Source: CAZOEL01 sp964578835 (GTDB lineage: Bacteria; Desulfobacterota; Syntrophobacteria; Syntrophobacterales; Syntrophobacteraceae). From it: a DNA stretch of 64,000 nucleotides. Below the pieces are notes generated by a model. The model had not been told where the DNA came from and ran no database searches. It worked only from the letters and a program-made list of their open reading frames with translations. A program made the position numbers and the translations under genes. The stretch lies in NCBI GenBank assembly GCA_964578835.1, contig CAZOEL010000017.1:1-64000 (forward strand), written 5' to 3'. Within the stretch, counting starts at the first letter, position 1. Every line of letters begins with the position of its first letter. Shown here one piece after another: positions 26,343-35,350 of the stretch.

Positions 26343-26522
26343 ATGATAAGAGCCGTATATGCTTCATCAGTTCAAGGCGCGCTCCTTGTTTTGCTGAAAA
26401 CGGACGGTTTGAGAGCAGAGGACAATGCGTTCAACATCCCTTCGGCGCTCCCCGGGGGAACCCGCTATAGCATCCCCGCTATTCCCTCTCCTAACGACAT
26501 ATGCCGCATCACCTCTTCGTAA
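26343..26522 (+). CDS. Possible 59-residue ORF
   Basis: A short frame starts at ATG 26343 with a full AGGAGG at 26333-26338, four bases upstream, and ends at TAA 26520-26522. It encodes MIRAVYASSVQGALLVLLKT followed by a proline-rich tail, with no recognisable domain. It overlaps the 3' end of the minus-strand gene at 26465. The strong ribosome site is its only support. It may instead be the leftover start of a deleted gene. Confidence 0.3.
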   Translation: MIRAVYASSVQGALLVLLKTDGLRAEDNAFNIPSALPGGTRYSIPAIPSPNDICRITSS

Positions 26523-26920
26523 GCCGCCTTGCCGAGGAAATTCTTGAGCTTCTCAACCTGCTGACAGCGTCCTGCGTATTCATGCCAGAAATCGTTGATC
26601 TCCTCGAGATTCCCATCGGAGCCGCCGAACACTGCAGTCCACTCGTCCTTTTGCTCATCATAGCCTTCGAGCAACTGACAACTGGTTGCATCCATTGCAA
26701 GCATGAACAGGACATCTTCCAGAGTCAAAAGATCGTCCACCGAATGAAGCGAGAGATAGACGTCCATCTGCTTCCCTGGTTTGAAGAGCTGGCATCTGTA
26801 GTGATTAATAGTCTGGTCTGGGTCGCTGGATATGAGTATCGGATTCGATTGAACCTTCACAATCCTCATTGAGATATCATTCTCATGGATCAAGGCGTCA
26901 ATCACCTTTGCAGCTTTCAT
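26465..26920 (-). CDS. Uncharacterised 151-residue protein
   Basis: Not recognised. The start is ATG 26920 because GGAGGGGACG lies immediately upstream on the minus strand; longer in-frame starts (26932 and above) lack a ribosome site and add unrelated residues. The protein is acidic, soluble and lacks signal or membrane segments. It has an alternating strand-like N-terminus (ISMRIVKVQSNPILISSD), a central helical part (LLTLEDVLFMLAMDATSCQ) and a final helical part with YEEVMRHMSLG. It sits with two other unrecognised genes between rnz and the Tol-Pal operon. Confidence 0.6.
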   Translation of the reverse strand: MKAAKVIDALIHENDISMRIVKVQSNPILISSDPDQTINHYRCQLFKPGKQMDVYLSLHSVDDLLTLEDVLFMLAMDATSCQLLEGYDEQKDEWTAVFGGSDGNLEEINDFWHEYAGRCQQVEKLKNFLGKAAYEEVMRHMSLGEGIAGML

Positions 26921-27606
26921 CGTCCCCTCCATAACTTCTCGCCCGGATATCTTGATTGAGAATATATCGAGAAGCAAAATCCCTGCCTCATCCCGGGTCG
27001 AAAATATGGGTAAGCAAAAAAAGTAGAGAACCCTCCGCTCTAAATCTGGCCGTTTTTCGTTTGCAGCTGCTGCCGTTAATATTCCCACACCCGTTCTTTT
27101 CTCTACCCATATACTCAAGAAGCCGCCAATGATAAATACCCTAAAGAATGTATTTATTAATTATAATAATGTATTTTCTTATAAGTCAAACTTTGCGCAG
27201 GCGGGCCCTAGGACATTTACAGTACGCGATCCCCTTGCATGCACTCTCCTGACGGCGCCAAAAGATTCGATGCAATCTTGTCCCTACTCTTCAAGAAATT
27301 GACATGGGGGAGCTTGAACAATGAAATAGCTGGTTCTTCGGCATAGAACGGACAAAAAGCCTGGCGCATAAGAATGGAAAGACTCTAAAGGTACGATGAC
27401 CAGACTACAGAGCGGAAAAGGAGAACGCCCCGCAGCCTCTGGCGCAAAAGGCCGAAAACCGCAGAGCCAGCTCCTGGCTGAAGCCGGGTATGCCCATCGT
27501 CTAGGATTGTGAAGATGAAAGTATTTTTTTGGAACGGCGCTTCGGGGGCCCAATGCTGAATGCAGCAATTGGATGACCTCCGAAGACTTGTATTGAAAGG
27601 CTGCTA
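26921..27606. other. Intergenic region, no supported gene
   Basis: Almost 700 bp between two minus-strand genes. The part 27125-27190 is AT-rich and probably contains the promoter of the gene at 26465. A 94-codon minus-strand frame at 27284-27568 has no ribosome site and an odd composition rich in Pro, Ser, Arg and aromatic residues, so it is not called. No strong terminator after cpoB was found. Confidence 0.4.
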
Positions 27607-28443
27607 TTACAGTTGCTTCAGACGTTTTTCAGCGGCTTGCGCTTGAGGCGTCCCGGGAAATTTCTCTGTCAGCCGCTCAAAAAGAATACGGGCGGCTGTC
27701 GCATCACCGAGTTGTTGGAAAGCAACTCCTTGGCGGAATAGAGCATGGGGAACCCTGTTGCCGCCGGGATACCGATCAAGAACCTTCTGGTACGCCTCTA
27801 TAGCTTCTTGATTACGTTTCTCCTGGCTATAGGACTCACCAATAGTGAAAAGAGCATCATCAGCTCGTTCTGATTTTGGATATTTCGAGATGAAATTCTG
27901 AAATTCTTTCCTGGCCGCATCGTACTGGCCCTGCTGGAAGAGCTCAGACGCCTTGTCGTAGAGCGCTTTTTCAGGATCCTTTTCAGGAACGCTCACCTTG
28001 GCCTCAGGCGCAGGAGTCGCGCTTCCCTTGGGCGCCGGAGGCGGGGCCTGCGGGATCGTAATTTGTGGAGCAGGTTGAGAAGCAGCCCCCGTGGATGGTA
28101 AAGGAGGTATGGGAGGAGGGACAAAAGATGGCTGAGGCTCTGCAGCCGGCGCCGGCTGGGACGCCGTGCGCGATATTTGCTCTATTTTGTACTGCAGCTC
28201 TTCTATCCTGCCGTTGAGCGCGCCAACCTTCATCTGCAGCTCTTCTATGCGAGTATAGAGATCGGCGCTTTTTTGCCCCTGATTTTCGGAGCCCTCAAGA
28301 CGTCTGTCGATCGACTGCACTCTTTCATAAAGCATGTTCATGCTATGCTGCATAGTGGCAGTCTCCTGCGATGTGGCGCATCCCCAGGAGAAACCGGCAA
28401 GAATTCCCAAGAGGATGATTTGACACGTCCGTCCTGCGTTCAT
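27607..28443 (-). CDS. cpoB: Tol-Pal system protein CpoB/YbgF
   Basis: Periplasmic coordinator of peptidoglycan synthesis and outer-membrane constriction, last gene of the tol-pal operon; 278 residues. The N-terminus has a lipoprotein-like signal with LAGFSWGC, unlike E. coli CpoB, which is soluble. Then come a coiled coil (about 25-85), a proline-rich linker and a C-terminal block of three TPR-like repeats starting ALYDKASELFQQGQYDAARK, with GESYSQEKRNQEAIEAYQKV and FRQGVAFQQLGDATAARILF. The start is ATG 28443 (AGGATAGGG upstream); ATG 28455 is four codons longer. Confidence 0.9.
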   Translation of the reverse strand: MNAGRTCQIILLGILAGFSWGCATSQETATMQHSMNMLYERVQSIDRRLEGSENQGQKSADLYTRIEELQMKVGALNGRIEELQYKIEQISRTASQPAPAAEPQPSFVPPPIPPLPSTGAASQPAPQITIPQAPPPAPKGSATPAPEAKVSVPEKDPEKALYDKASELFQQGQYDAARKEFQNFISKYPKSERADDALFTIGESYSQEKRNQEAIEAYQKVLDRYPGGNRVPHALFRQGVAFQQLGDATAARILFERLTEKFPGTPQAQAAEKRLKQL

Positions 28444-28583
28444 CCCTATCCTCATGCACTTCCCTTCCCTATTCTCAATTACCGATCCTCTACGCGGCGC
28501 GAGCTAGAAGGCGGATAATCCTCATGTGGAATCGTGCGGCAGGCCGACCGATCATGCCGACCTGCCTAAGCCCGGGCGCACAA

Positions 28584-29174
28584 TCAATAATTCAAAACAA
28601 AATGAGCCCTTCTGTTTCTTGCCCAAGCGCCTTCATCATGGCCCCCGCCCAAAGGACGCTCTTCTCCGTAGCTTACTGTTCCAAGCCGTTGCGCAGCAAC
28701 ACCCCCATTGGCAAGATACTGCTGGGCCGCGTTGGCGCGTCGTTCACCCAACGCAAGATTGTATTCATTGGTGCCGCGCTCGTCGCAATGACCTTCGACG
28801 GTAACCTTCACCTTGGCGTACCGTTTCAGGAATGCAAGCTTCTCATCAAGCACCTTCTTGGCGGGAGCGCTCAACATATATGAATCGTAGTCGAAAAAAA
28901 CGTCCTGATTTTCGAACTTCTCGGCTCTTTCCATGAACTCTCTTTTTTCCGCTTCGGAGTTCAGTCCCAGTTCTTTCCACCTGGCGTCATCAGGCCCCAG
29001 CCCGCCGCCGCTGCCGCCGCCGGAGCCGTAACCTGAGGACATGCCGCCACTCCCCCCCAAGCCCCCCGCGCCCTCTCCCGGGGGAATGGGAACATTCTTT
29101 TTAGCACAGCCGATAGCAGCGATCATCATGAGAACAACCAGAATACTACTACCCCTCACGAACAGCCTACTCAT
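28584..29174 (-). CDS. pal: Peptidoglycan-associated lipoprotein Pal
   Basis: Outer-membrane lipoprotein, 196 residues, linking the outer membrane to peptidoglycan and the Tol complex. The lipobox is in MMIAAIGC. It is followed by a glycine-rich linker (SGYGSGGGSGGGLG) and an OmpA-C domain with FFDYDSYMLSAPAKKVLDE, VEGHCDERGTNEYNLALGE and RRAHFVLNY. The diaminopimelate-binding Asp and Arg are in CDERGT and the following NLALGERRA segment. ATG 29174 has AGGAGG eight bases upstream; an in-frame TTG at 29180 is less likely. Confidence 0.93.
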   Translation of the reverse strand: MSRLFVRGSSILVVLMMIAAIGCAKKNVPIPPGEGAGGLGGSGGMSSGYGSGGGSGGGLGPDDARWKELGLNSEAEKREFMERAEKFENQDVFFDYDSYMLSAPAKKVLDEKLAFLKRYAKVKVTVEGHCDERGTNEYNLALGERRANAAQQYLANGGVAAQRLGTVSYGEERPLGGGHDEGAWARNRRAHFVLNY

Positions 29175-29317
29175 ATCCAAATCCTCCTAGACCCTGTAAT
29201 CAAAGACCAGACCCATCACGCCAACATCACGAAATCCATAGGCTCGCGGCAAAAAAACCTTACCCATATTCACCTTTGCATTCCCGAAAACCGCCAACAT
29301 ATACTCGTCACGCACCG

Positions 29318-30688
29318 CTACCGGCCTCCCATGCGTGGGGACCAGTCGGGCAACTCCTGTCCCGATCCCTGCCGTGTGAGGCGCCTCGCGCCGCTTCCAT
29401 CGGCAAGCATAACCCAGATAGCGGAGCCGCCCTGTCGGCTCGAGCTAAAGGCCAGCATTCGACCATCCGGAGACCAGCTCGGAGCTTCGTTATCTCCTTC
29501 TCCGTGCGTCAACTGATTCGACTCGCCGCCATCGGGACGAGCGATAAAAATGTTGTGTCGCCCGCCAACCATCCCGCTGTAGGCAATCCAGTCTCCTTTG
29601 GGAGACCAGTTCGGGGAGGTGCTGTAGTTGCCGCTCGTAAAGGTGATGCGACGTTTCTGCCCACTCCCCACATCCAAAACGTAAATCTGCGGATTGCCGC
29701 TGTCGTTGGACACATAGGCAAGGCGTCTTCCATCCGGCGACCAACTGGGCGACACATTGATGGACCAGCTTTGAACCAGCTTCTGTACGATGTCGCCGGA
29801 AGAGGAGATGAGATAAATATCCGGGTTCCCACCTCTCGAGAGAGTAGCAGCAAGTTGATTCGTTCCGGGCCGCCAGGAAGGCGATATGTTCATTCCGGGA
29901 TGCCCCGCTATCAGTCGTTGCGACCCGTTCGTGACATTGATCGAATATATCTTTGAAGAGCCTTCTTTAAAGCTTACATAAGCTATCTGAGAGCCGTCGG
30001 AATTCCAGGCCGGCGAAAGGCTGATGCTCCGGTCCCGAGTCAGCTGCACCGGATTGCTCCCGTCGAAATCGGTCACAAAAAGTTCCTTGCCTTCTCCCAT
30101 TGCCTGGACATAGGCGATCTTGGTGTCGAAGACTCCCCGCTCGCCGGTAAGGGCAAAAAGGATCTCATCGGCAAAGCGATATACCATGACTCGCCAATTT
30201 CGAGTTTCTCCTTCGTAAACCTTACCGATGACCATTCTGGCGCCGACACTATCGAAAAGCCTCGCTTCGAGTCTCATCGACGAGCCCTGAACCTGGTACA
30301 TGGCGCGCACCAGATAATCGGCGCCGAGCTTTCGCCATTCCGGGAAATTGATCTCGCCCGCATTCATCCCAATGGCCTGCGGATCCTGGAGAAAGCCTTT
30401 GGGATCAAGCGGAGTGAAGACGCCTGAAATCTCGAGAGCATTCGCCAGCGTCGCCCCCATTTCCCTGGCGAGCTGGGGCTGCTCGGAGGTTTGCATCTTG
30501 AAATCGGGAATGGCAATGGGAATGCGTTGAAAGCCAGGCCCGGTAATATCCAGGTAGACTCTCTGAGCTTGAACTGAACCACTCCAGGCCAAGCAAAATA
30601 AGAAAGCAATAAAAAACACGCCCCATTTGACGAAGAGTCGTTCTCCAACCAGCATATCAGCTTTCAATCCTTTGGTTACAAATGTCAT
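29318..30688 (-). CDS. tolB: Tol-Pal system beta-propeller protein TolB
   Basis: Periplasmic protein of 456 residues that binds Pal and the Tol complex. A signal peptide lies at about 20-42 (WGVFFIAFLFCLAWSGSVQA). The N-terminal D1/D2 domain (YLDITGPGFQRIPIAIPDFK) is followed by a six-bladed propeller of WD-like repeats, each with a motif such as SPSWSPDGRRLAYVS, SPNWSPKGDWIAYSG or APSWSPDGRMLAFSS. ATG 30688 overlaps the tolA stop (ATGA). A longer in-frame ATG inside tolA is ruled out by this coupling and by the signal peptide. Confidence 0.93.
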   Translation of the reverse strand: MTFVTKGLKADMLVGERLFVKWGVFFIAFLFCLAWSGSVQAQRVYLDITGPGFQRIPIAIPDFKMQTSEQPQLAREMGATLANALEISGVFTPLDPKGFLQDPQAIGMNAGEINFPEWRKLGADYLVRAMYQVQGSSMRLEARLFDSVGARMVIGKVYEGETRNWRVMVYRFADEILFALTGERGVFDTKIAYVQAMGEGKELFVTDFDGSNPVQLTRDRSISLSPAWNSDGSQIAYVSFKEGSSKIYSINVTNGSQRLIAGHPGMNISPSWRPGTNQLAATLSRGGNPDIYLISSSGDIVQKLVQSWSINVSPSWSPDGRRLAYVSNDSGNPQIYVLDVGSGQKRRITFTSGNYSTSPNWSPKGDWIAYSGMVGGRHNIFIARPDGGESNQLTHGEGDNEAPSWSPDGRMLAFSSSRQGGSAIWVMLADGSGARRLTRQGSGQELPDWSPRMGGR

Positions 30689-31734
30689 GATATATCTTCC
30701 GGGCGAAAACGGAGTCCGACCTCCTCCTGCGCCACACTGTAGATCGCGGGAAACGGCGGCAAAGGCTCCGCCTTGCGCACCGCGCGCATGACCGACTCGT
30801 CGAACATCGCCTGTCCCGATTGTTTTTCGAAATGCACGTCGAGCACCTTTCCGTCTCGTCGAATCACCACCACAAGAACGGCCTCGAGCTTTTGAGCCTT
30901 GAGCGCTTCGGGAAGCGTCCAGTGTTGGCGGATCGCATTCCACAAGGCCGTATAGTAGGCTCGACGAGCAAGAGCTATCTGGGCGCCATCCGGACTTCCG
31001 GCAGCGCCCGCCCCCGTACCGCCTTTGGCCGCGCCCTCGGAGACTCCCTTGGCGCTCCCCTCCGGATCGCCTTTTGCGGCCGCTCCTGATGCGCTTTTTG
31101 CGACGCCGTCCGAAGCGCCCGAGGATGCTCTTGCAGAGGTTTTCTCCTCCTGTGAAGAAGCCGGACTGCCTTTCGCGGTAGAAGTCGGTTGCGACTTTTC
31201 CTGAGTAATGGGCGCGGGTTTAGGAGCGATCTTCGGCTTGGGAATGAGCTTATCGAGATCCTTCTCAACGGAAGCCACATTCTGAGGTTTTTCAACGGGC
31301 TTCGGCAGCTCGGGAGCTTCAATCTTCTTGATCTCCGGCGCGGGCTTCACCGAAGGCTCATCAATGCGCAGTCTCTTGATGGGGACTACAGGAGACGCCT
31401 TTTCGCGGGTCGGAGCCGAAGACTTCCTCGAGCTTTCCGCCTTTCCCCCGTCTACCCCCGCTGCAATCCCTTTCTTTGGAGGCGCGGCGTCGAACCCGAT
31501 ATCCTGCAAGCTCACAAGGTTAACCGTATACGCCGAGCCCAAGGGCGATTGTTTAGAAAGGCTCCAGGGCAAGGCGACGGCAAGAGAAAAAATGAGTATA
31601 TGCCCAACAATGGAAACGCCCACTCCCGCAAACATATCCCCGCGAGAGAGCCGCTTCCCAGTAGATTCCACAATGCTTGGCGAATCCATAACTCTATCTC
31701 TGGCTTTTATCAGCTTGGATAAAACAGCTTCCAT
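30685..31734 (-). CDS. tolA: TolA / TonB C-terminal domain protein
   Basis: Inner-membrane protein of the Tol complex, 349 residues. One membrane helix (about 35-55, GVSIVGHILIFSLAVALPW) is followed by a long linker rich in Lys, Pro, Ala, Ser and Glu (about 90-260) that spans the periplasm, and a TonB-C domain (about 260-349) with YYTALWNAIRQHWTLPEAL, VVVIRRDGKVLDVHFEKQSG and FDESVMRAVRKAEPLPPFP. The start is uncertain: ATG 31734 is given, while 31689 and 31752 are also in frame and none has a clear ribosome site. A 250-bp gap separates it from tolR. Confidence 0.88.
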   Translation of the reverse strand: MEAVLSKLIKARDRVMDSPSIVESTGKRLSRGDMFAGVGVSIVGHILIFSLAVALPWSLSKQSPLGSAYTVNLVSLQDIGFDAAPPKKGIAAGVDGGKAESSRKSSAPTREKASPVVPIKRLRIDEPSVKPAPEIKKIEAPELPKPVEKPQNVASVEKDLDKLIPKPKIAPKPAPITQEKSQPTSTAKGSPASSQEEKTSARASSGASDGVAKSASGAAAKGDPEGSAKGVSEGAAKGGTGAGAAGSPDGAQIALARRAYYTALWNAIRQHWTLPEALKAQKLEAVLVVVIRRDGKVLDVHFEKQSGQAMFDESVMRAVRKAEPLPPFPAIYSVAQEEVGLRFRPEDIS

Positions 31735-31983
31735 CTCTTCTACTACCCCCATGGCCCGGCGCATCGTCACACAAGAAGCAGGCAACCCCACGCTCAGGCG
31801 AAGAGATTTTTCGGTTCACCCATTCACCGACTCACCAATCTCACATCCCCGTGACTTTGGGGAAAGGTAATTTATCACACGCCCCGGAGAACACAACAGA
31901 AACCTCCAGGAATAGACGGTCCTCCCGGGCGCGTTGCTTACGAGGCTCGGTCCTCGCGGAAGGAGCCTCGAGCACCTATTGCA

Positions 31984-32427
31984 TCACCGGGATTTCGCTT
32001 TGGACGACGACTCTTTGAGCGGCTCCGTAACCATGCCGATCTGTTCGATCCCCGCCTCCCGGATGAGGCTCATCACCTGAACAACATAACCGTAAGGGAT
32101 CGATTCGTCGGCCCTCAGAAAAACGCCCTGACGGCCTTTTTGATTCTGATACATGGCGGCGAGCTTGGAGCCGAGAACGTCCTGTCCGACGGCATATTCA
32201 TTTATAAGGATCTTTCGGTCCCTATCGATCGTTACGACAAGGCGCTCCTCTTCCGATGGAATAGCCGGAGCCGAAGACTCGGGGAGCTTCACATCGATTC
32301 CCGCAGTCATCATCGGCGCCGTGACCATGAAGATGATCAAAAGCACGAGCATCACATCCACAAAAGGAGTCACATTGATCTCGGAGACCATCTGATCCCT
32401 GCCGTTTCCACCAACTTGCATACCCAT
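31984..32427 (-). CDS. tolR: Biopolymer transport protein TolR/ExbD
   Basis: Proton-channel subunit of the Tol motor, 147 residues. One membrane helix follows the signature EINVTPFVDVMLVLLIIFMV, in which the Asp of FVDVML is the proton-carrying residue; MVTAPMMTAGIDVKLPESSA follows. The C-terminal periplasmic domain has VTIDRDRKILINEY. It starts 18 bp after the tolQ stop and uses ATG 32427 with AAGGAT upstream. Confidence 0.93.
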   Translation of the reverse strand: MGMQVGGNGRDQMVSEINVTPFVDVMLVLLIIFMVTAPMMTAGIDVKLPESSAPAIPSEEERLVVTIDRDRKILINEYAVGQDVLGSKLAAMYQNQKGRQGVFLRADESIPYGYVVQVMSLIREAGIEQIGMVTEPLKESSSKAKSR

Positions 32428-32445
32428 GGCGCATAATCCTTACGT

Positions 32446-33252
32446 TCAATCCTGAATCGCGATCCGATGAGAGTCCGAGCCCGCCTCGTCCTGTCTACCC
32501 CTGCGCATCAAATCGCGTTTGAGCATATTCAAGAAATCAGCGGAAAAATGGTTGATTTCATTTTCCAACATTCTGATCCTGTTAGAGAAATGATTGTATG
32601 CGACTACAGCGGGAATAGCCGCCGCCAACCCCATGGCCGTCGCCACCAGAGCCTCGGAAATACCGGGAGCGACGACCGCCAGGTTTGCAGCCCCCTTGAG
32701 GCCGATTTCCTGAAAGCTCGTCATGATCCCCCATACCGTTCCGAAAAGCCCGATAAAGGGCGCCGTGCTGCCAGTCGTGGCCAGAAGAGGCAGGAACCGC
32801 TCGAGCCGCTGTCTTTCAGCCATCGTGGCGCCAAGGATGGCTCTCTCCACGTTCTCGAGCAGTATCTCGGGGTTTCCCCTCAGATCCTGAAGATTCTTCG
32901 TTTCCAGAGATTTGCTCAACCGGTTCAGCTCTGCGTATCCCACTCGAAAGATCTGAGCAAGGTGGCTATCTTCCAGATTCTGGCTCTCTTTATAGAGCGC
33001 GACGTAATTCTTGCGCTGCCTGAAGAGCTCGATGAACTCATCGGATTCTTTCCTCGCGCGCCTCAAAAGAAGATACTTCATCAATATTACGCACCAGCAG
33101 GCGACAGAAAGAGCCAGCAAAGCCAGAAGAATGGACTTTACCATCGGACCAGCATGAGCAACCATATCGAAGATGCCGCCGCCAGTCTTCTGAACGGGGG
33201 CGCCGACGGCTTCAGCGGCCGCATAAGCCGATACAAAAACTGCGTTCATCAT
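32446..33252 (-). CDS. tolQ: Tol motor protein TolQ (MotA/TolQ/ExbB family)
   Basis: Inner-membrane proton-channel protein, 268 residues. Three helices at about 25-60, 150-172 and 185-210 match the family. Conserved segments are ATTGSTAPFIGLFGTVWGIM, GISEALVATAMGLAAAIPAV and AYNHFSNRI. Two adjacent in-frame ATGs (33252, 33249) follow AAGGAAAATAAGGTC. The cobB stop is only 4 bp upstream, so the operon includes cobB. An extended frame back to 33297 lies within cobB. Confidence 0.93.
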   Translation of the reverse strand: MMNAVFVSAYAAAEAVGAPVQKTGGGIFDMVAHAGPMVKSILLALLALSVACWCVILMKYLLLRRARKESDEFIELFRQRKNYVALYKESQNLEDSHLAQIFRVGYAELNRLSKSLETKNLQDLRGNPEILLENVERAILGATMAERQRLERFLPLLATTGSTAPFIGLFGTVWGIMTSFQEIGLKGAANLAVVAPGISEALVATAMGLAAAIPAVVAYNHFSNRIRMLENEINHFSADFLNMLKRDLMRRGRQDEAGSDSHRIAIQD

Positions 33253-33256
33253 GACC

Positions 33257-34012
33257 TTATTTTCCTTGGGTGGGACGCCTCTCGCCAAGCGCCGCAAGGA
33301 TGGCGGGCAGAGCCGCGCCAGCCGGTTCGGCGATGTGGAGGTCGGAGAGATAAAAAGAGAGCTCGGTCTTTTCGGGATTTATCTCGAGCAAAAAAGCCCC
33401 GCGCTCCTTCGCCATCAAAGGGAGCTGGGAAGCCGGCGCCACGCTGGCCGATGTGCCCACGATCAGCATCATGTCGCATTGCAGAGTTGCCGACAGTGCT
33501 CGGTTGTGCTCCCCGGCTGGAATATTCTCGCCAAAGAAGACACAGTCCGGGCGCAGAGGACCGCCGCAGGGACACGAAGGGGGCAGCGTTTCTATGGAAA
33601 CATCTTCGCGCGGGTAACGCTGGCCGCATTCATCGCAACGCAGAGTGCGATTGTGGCCGTGAAATTCAATCACCTCGGAGCTCCCCGCCCGTTGATGAAG
33701 GCTATCGACATTCTGAGTGATAACCGCCTTCAAAATTCCGAGGCTTTCAAGCCGAGCCAAAGCGAAATGGGCGGGATTCGGCTGCGCATTCGCCAAAAGC
33801 TCATCCATTTCCAAAAGCATTTTCCAAACCTTTGCGGGATTATCCCTGAAAGATTCGATATGGGCAAATTCCATGGGATCGTATTTCGCCCACAATCCGT
33901 TTGCGCTTCTGAAATCGGGAATGCCGCTTTCGACCGAGATCCCCGCCCCCGTGAGAGCCACTACGCTCCTGCATTGCAGGAGCAAATCCGCCACTTTCTT
34001 ATAGGAATCCAT
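33257..34012 (-). CDS. cobB: NAD-dependent protein deacylase, sirtuin (CobB/Sir2)
   Basis: Cytoplasmic sirtuin of 251 residues that removes acyl groups from lysines using NAD. Motifs are TGAGISVESGIPDFRS (19-36), TQNVDSLHQRAGS (99-111) and catalytic His118 in IEFHGHNRTL. A zinc site follows (CDECGQRY and CPCGG), and the C-terminus has IVGTSASVAPASQLP. First gene of the tolQRAB-pal-cpoB unit by spacing; there is no known functional tie between the two, so this may simply be co-transcription. Confidence 0.92.
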   Translation of the reverse strand: MDSYKKVADLLLQCRSVVALTGAGISVESGIPDFRSANGLWAKYDPMEFAHIESFRDNPAKVWKMLLEMDELLANAQPNPAHFALARLESLGILKAVITQNVDSLHQRAGSSEVIEFHGHNRTLRCDECGQRYPREDVSIETLPPSCPCGGPLRPDCVFFGENIPAGEHNRALSATLQCDMMLIVGTSASVAPASQLPLMAKERGAFLLEINPEKTELSFYLSDLHIAEPAGAALPAILAALGERRPTQGK

Positions 34013-34072
34013 CTTGCCTCAGAATCCTCTTGCAAAAGATGCTCGATGCTTCCGCTTACCTATGCCAAGCTT

Positions 34073-35182
34073 TCATTTTATAATCTTGAGATTCTGGCCG
34101 AGTCGAATCTTATCGCCTTGAAGTTTATTCCAGCTCCGCAGATCATCTTTGCTGACGCTATAGCGCAATGCGATGGCGGTAAGAGTGTCCCCTTTGCCAA
34201 CCTTGTGGTAGGCGACCGTCGCCTCTGGCTTCATCGGCACTGCTTCGGTGTTTATCGCTTCAAGACGTCCGAGGAAAAGCTTTCCTTTCCCTTCCGGAAC
34301 CTTCAAGCTGCACGATCCCTGCGGGACTGTATCTGAAACGAGAGCGGGGTTCAACAACTTGAACTCTCTGTAGGTCACTCCAGCCGCTTCTGCCGCTGAT
34401 TGGATGGGTATGGGACGGCTAAGCCTGACAGAGACTTTCTCTGTCCGGATCATTGAATAGCCCGCTCCGTTGGGGAGAGAATAGCCGTAGTTCTCCGGAT
34501 GGGAGAGAATCTCTTTTATAGCGAGTATCCTGAAAATATAACGTTCCGTCTCCAGAGGCAGTTTCATTTGGTAGTAATTGCTCACTTTTTGCCTTTGGAT
34601 TTCTCCTTCGATTCTATTTTCACCGCAATTATAGGCGGCAATGGCCAAAGTCCAGTTACGAAAGTCAGCGTGGAGCTTCCGCAGATAATCAAAAGCGCTC
34701 TGAGTGGCCCTCTCGAAGTCCTGACGCTCGTCGACGAGCTTGTTCTGTTCCAACCCATATCTGCTGCCGGTGCTCGCTATGAATTGCCACGGCCCCACCG
34801 CTCCAGCGGGGGAAGCCACCGTCAACTGGAGATCGCTTTCCGCTACGGCGACATATTTCAAATCATTGGGAAGCTTGGCGAGGGCGAGCTGTTTTTCCAA
34901 CCATGGGAAATAGCGCTCCTTGCGCTTGAGCCACAGAAAGACCTGCGCATGATTGTAAACCACCAAGGTAAATTCGCGGTCAAAACGCTCCTTCACCTCC
35001 TCGATATTCAGAGGAACGGGCTCCCCGCACAAATCCATGCGCTCCGGAAGAGGGAAATAAGGCACAACCAATTGAGCCGTAGGATTATTGGCTTGCGCCC
35101 GGGCCTCACTGCAGTAGAAGCCGAGCCACAGTGAAAAGATGATTCCCGAAATAACGATTCTACGATTCACGCATCCAGCCAT
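34073..35182 (-). CDS. Membrane-bound lytic transglycosylase (MltD-like) with LysM
   Basis: Periplasmic murein hydrolase of 369 residues. A signal peptide is present (about 6-30, RRIVISGIIFSLWLGFYCSE). The transglycosylase SLT domain (about 70-210) has the catalytic Glu in VAVAESDLQLTVASPAGAVG, then GPWQFIASTGSRYGL and AIAAYNCGENRI. One C-terminal LysM repeat reads VGKGDTLTAIALRYSVSKDD. ATG 35182 is preceded by AAAGGAAC; the frame extends 44 codons upstream without a ribosome site. It is one domain shorter than MltD with two or more LysM repeats. Confidence 0.88.
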   Translation of the reverse strand: MAGCVNRRIVISGIIFSLWLGFYCSEARAQANNPTAQLVVPYFPLPERMDLCGEPVPLNIEEVKERFDREFTLVVYNHAQVFLWLKRKERYFPWLEKQLALAKLPNDLKYVAVAESDLQLTVASPAGAVGPWQFIASTGSRYGLEQNKLVDERQDFERATQSAFDYLRKLHADFRNWTLAIAAYNCGENRIEGEIQRQKVSNYYQMKLPLETERYIFRILAIKEILSHPENYGYSLPNGAGYSMIRTEKVSVRLSRPIPIQSAAEAAGVTYREFKLLNPALVSDTVPQGSCSLKVPEGKGKLFLGRLEAINTEAVPMKPEATVAYHKVGKGDTLTAIALRYSVSKDDLRSWNKLQGDKIRLGQNLKIIK

Positions 35183-35350
35183 GCCGTTCCTTTCCCGCTT
35201 CCAGACGCCTGCTGACAACTGACTGATCCGATTGTCACAAAAACCGCTCTGTTCGACAAGGTCTTCCGACATACCATGGCGACCTTCGGCCTCAAGAGAC
35301 CACCGAGCGTACAAGCGGCTTTCTATTCTACCCTCTCCGGTTGAGCAAAG

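Noticed and set aside
27284..27568. 94-codon minus-strand frame
   Set aside because: No ribosome site, skewed composition and no recognisable motif; probably non-coding.
29276..29956. 226-codon plus-strand frame
   Set aside because: Entirely antisense to tolB; a by-product of its codon use.
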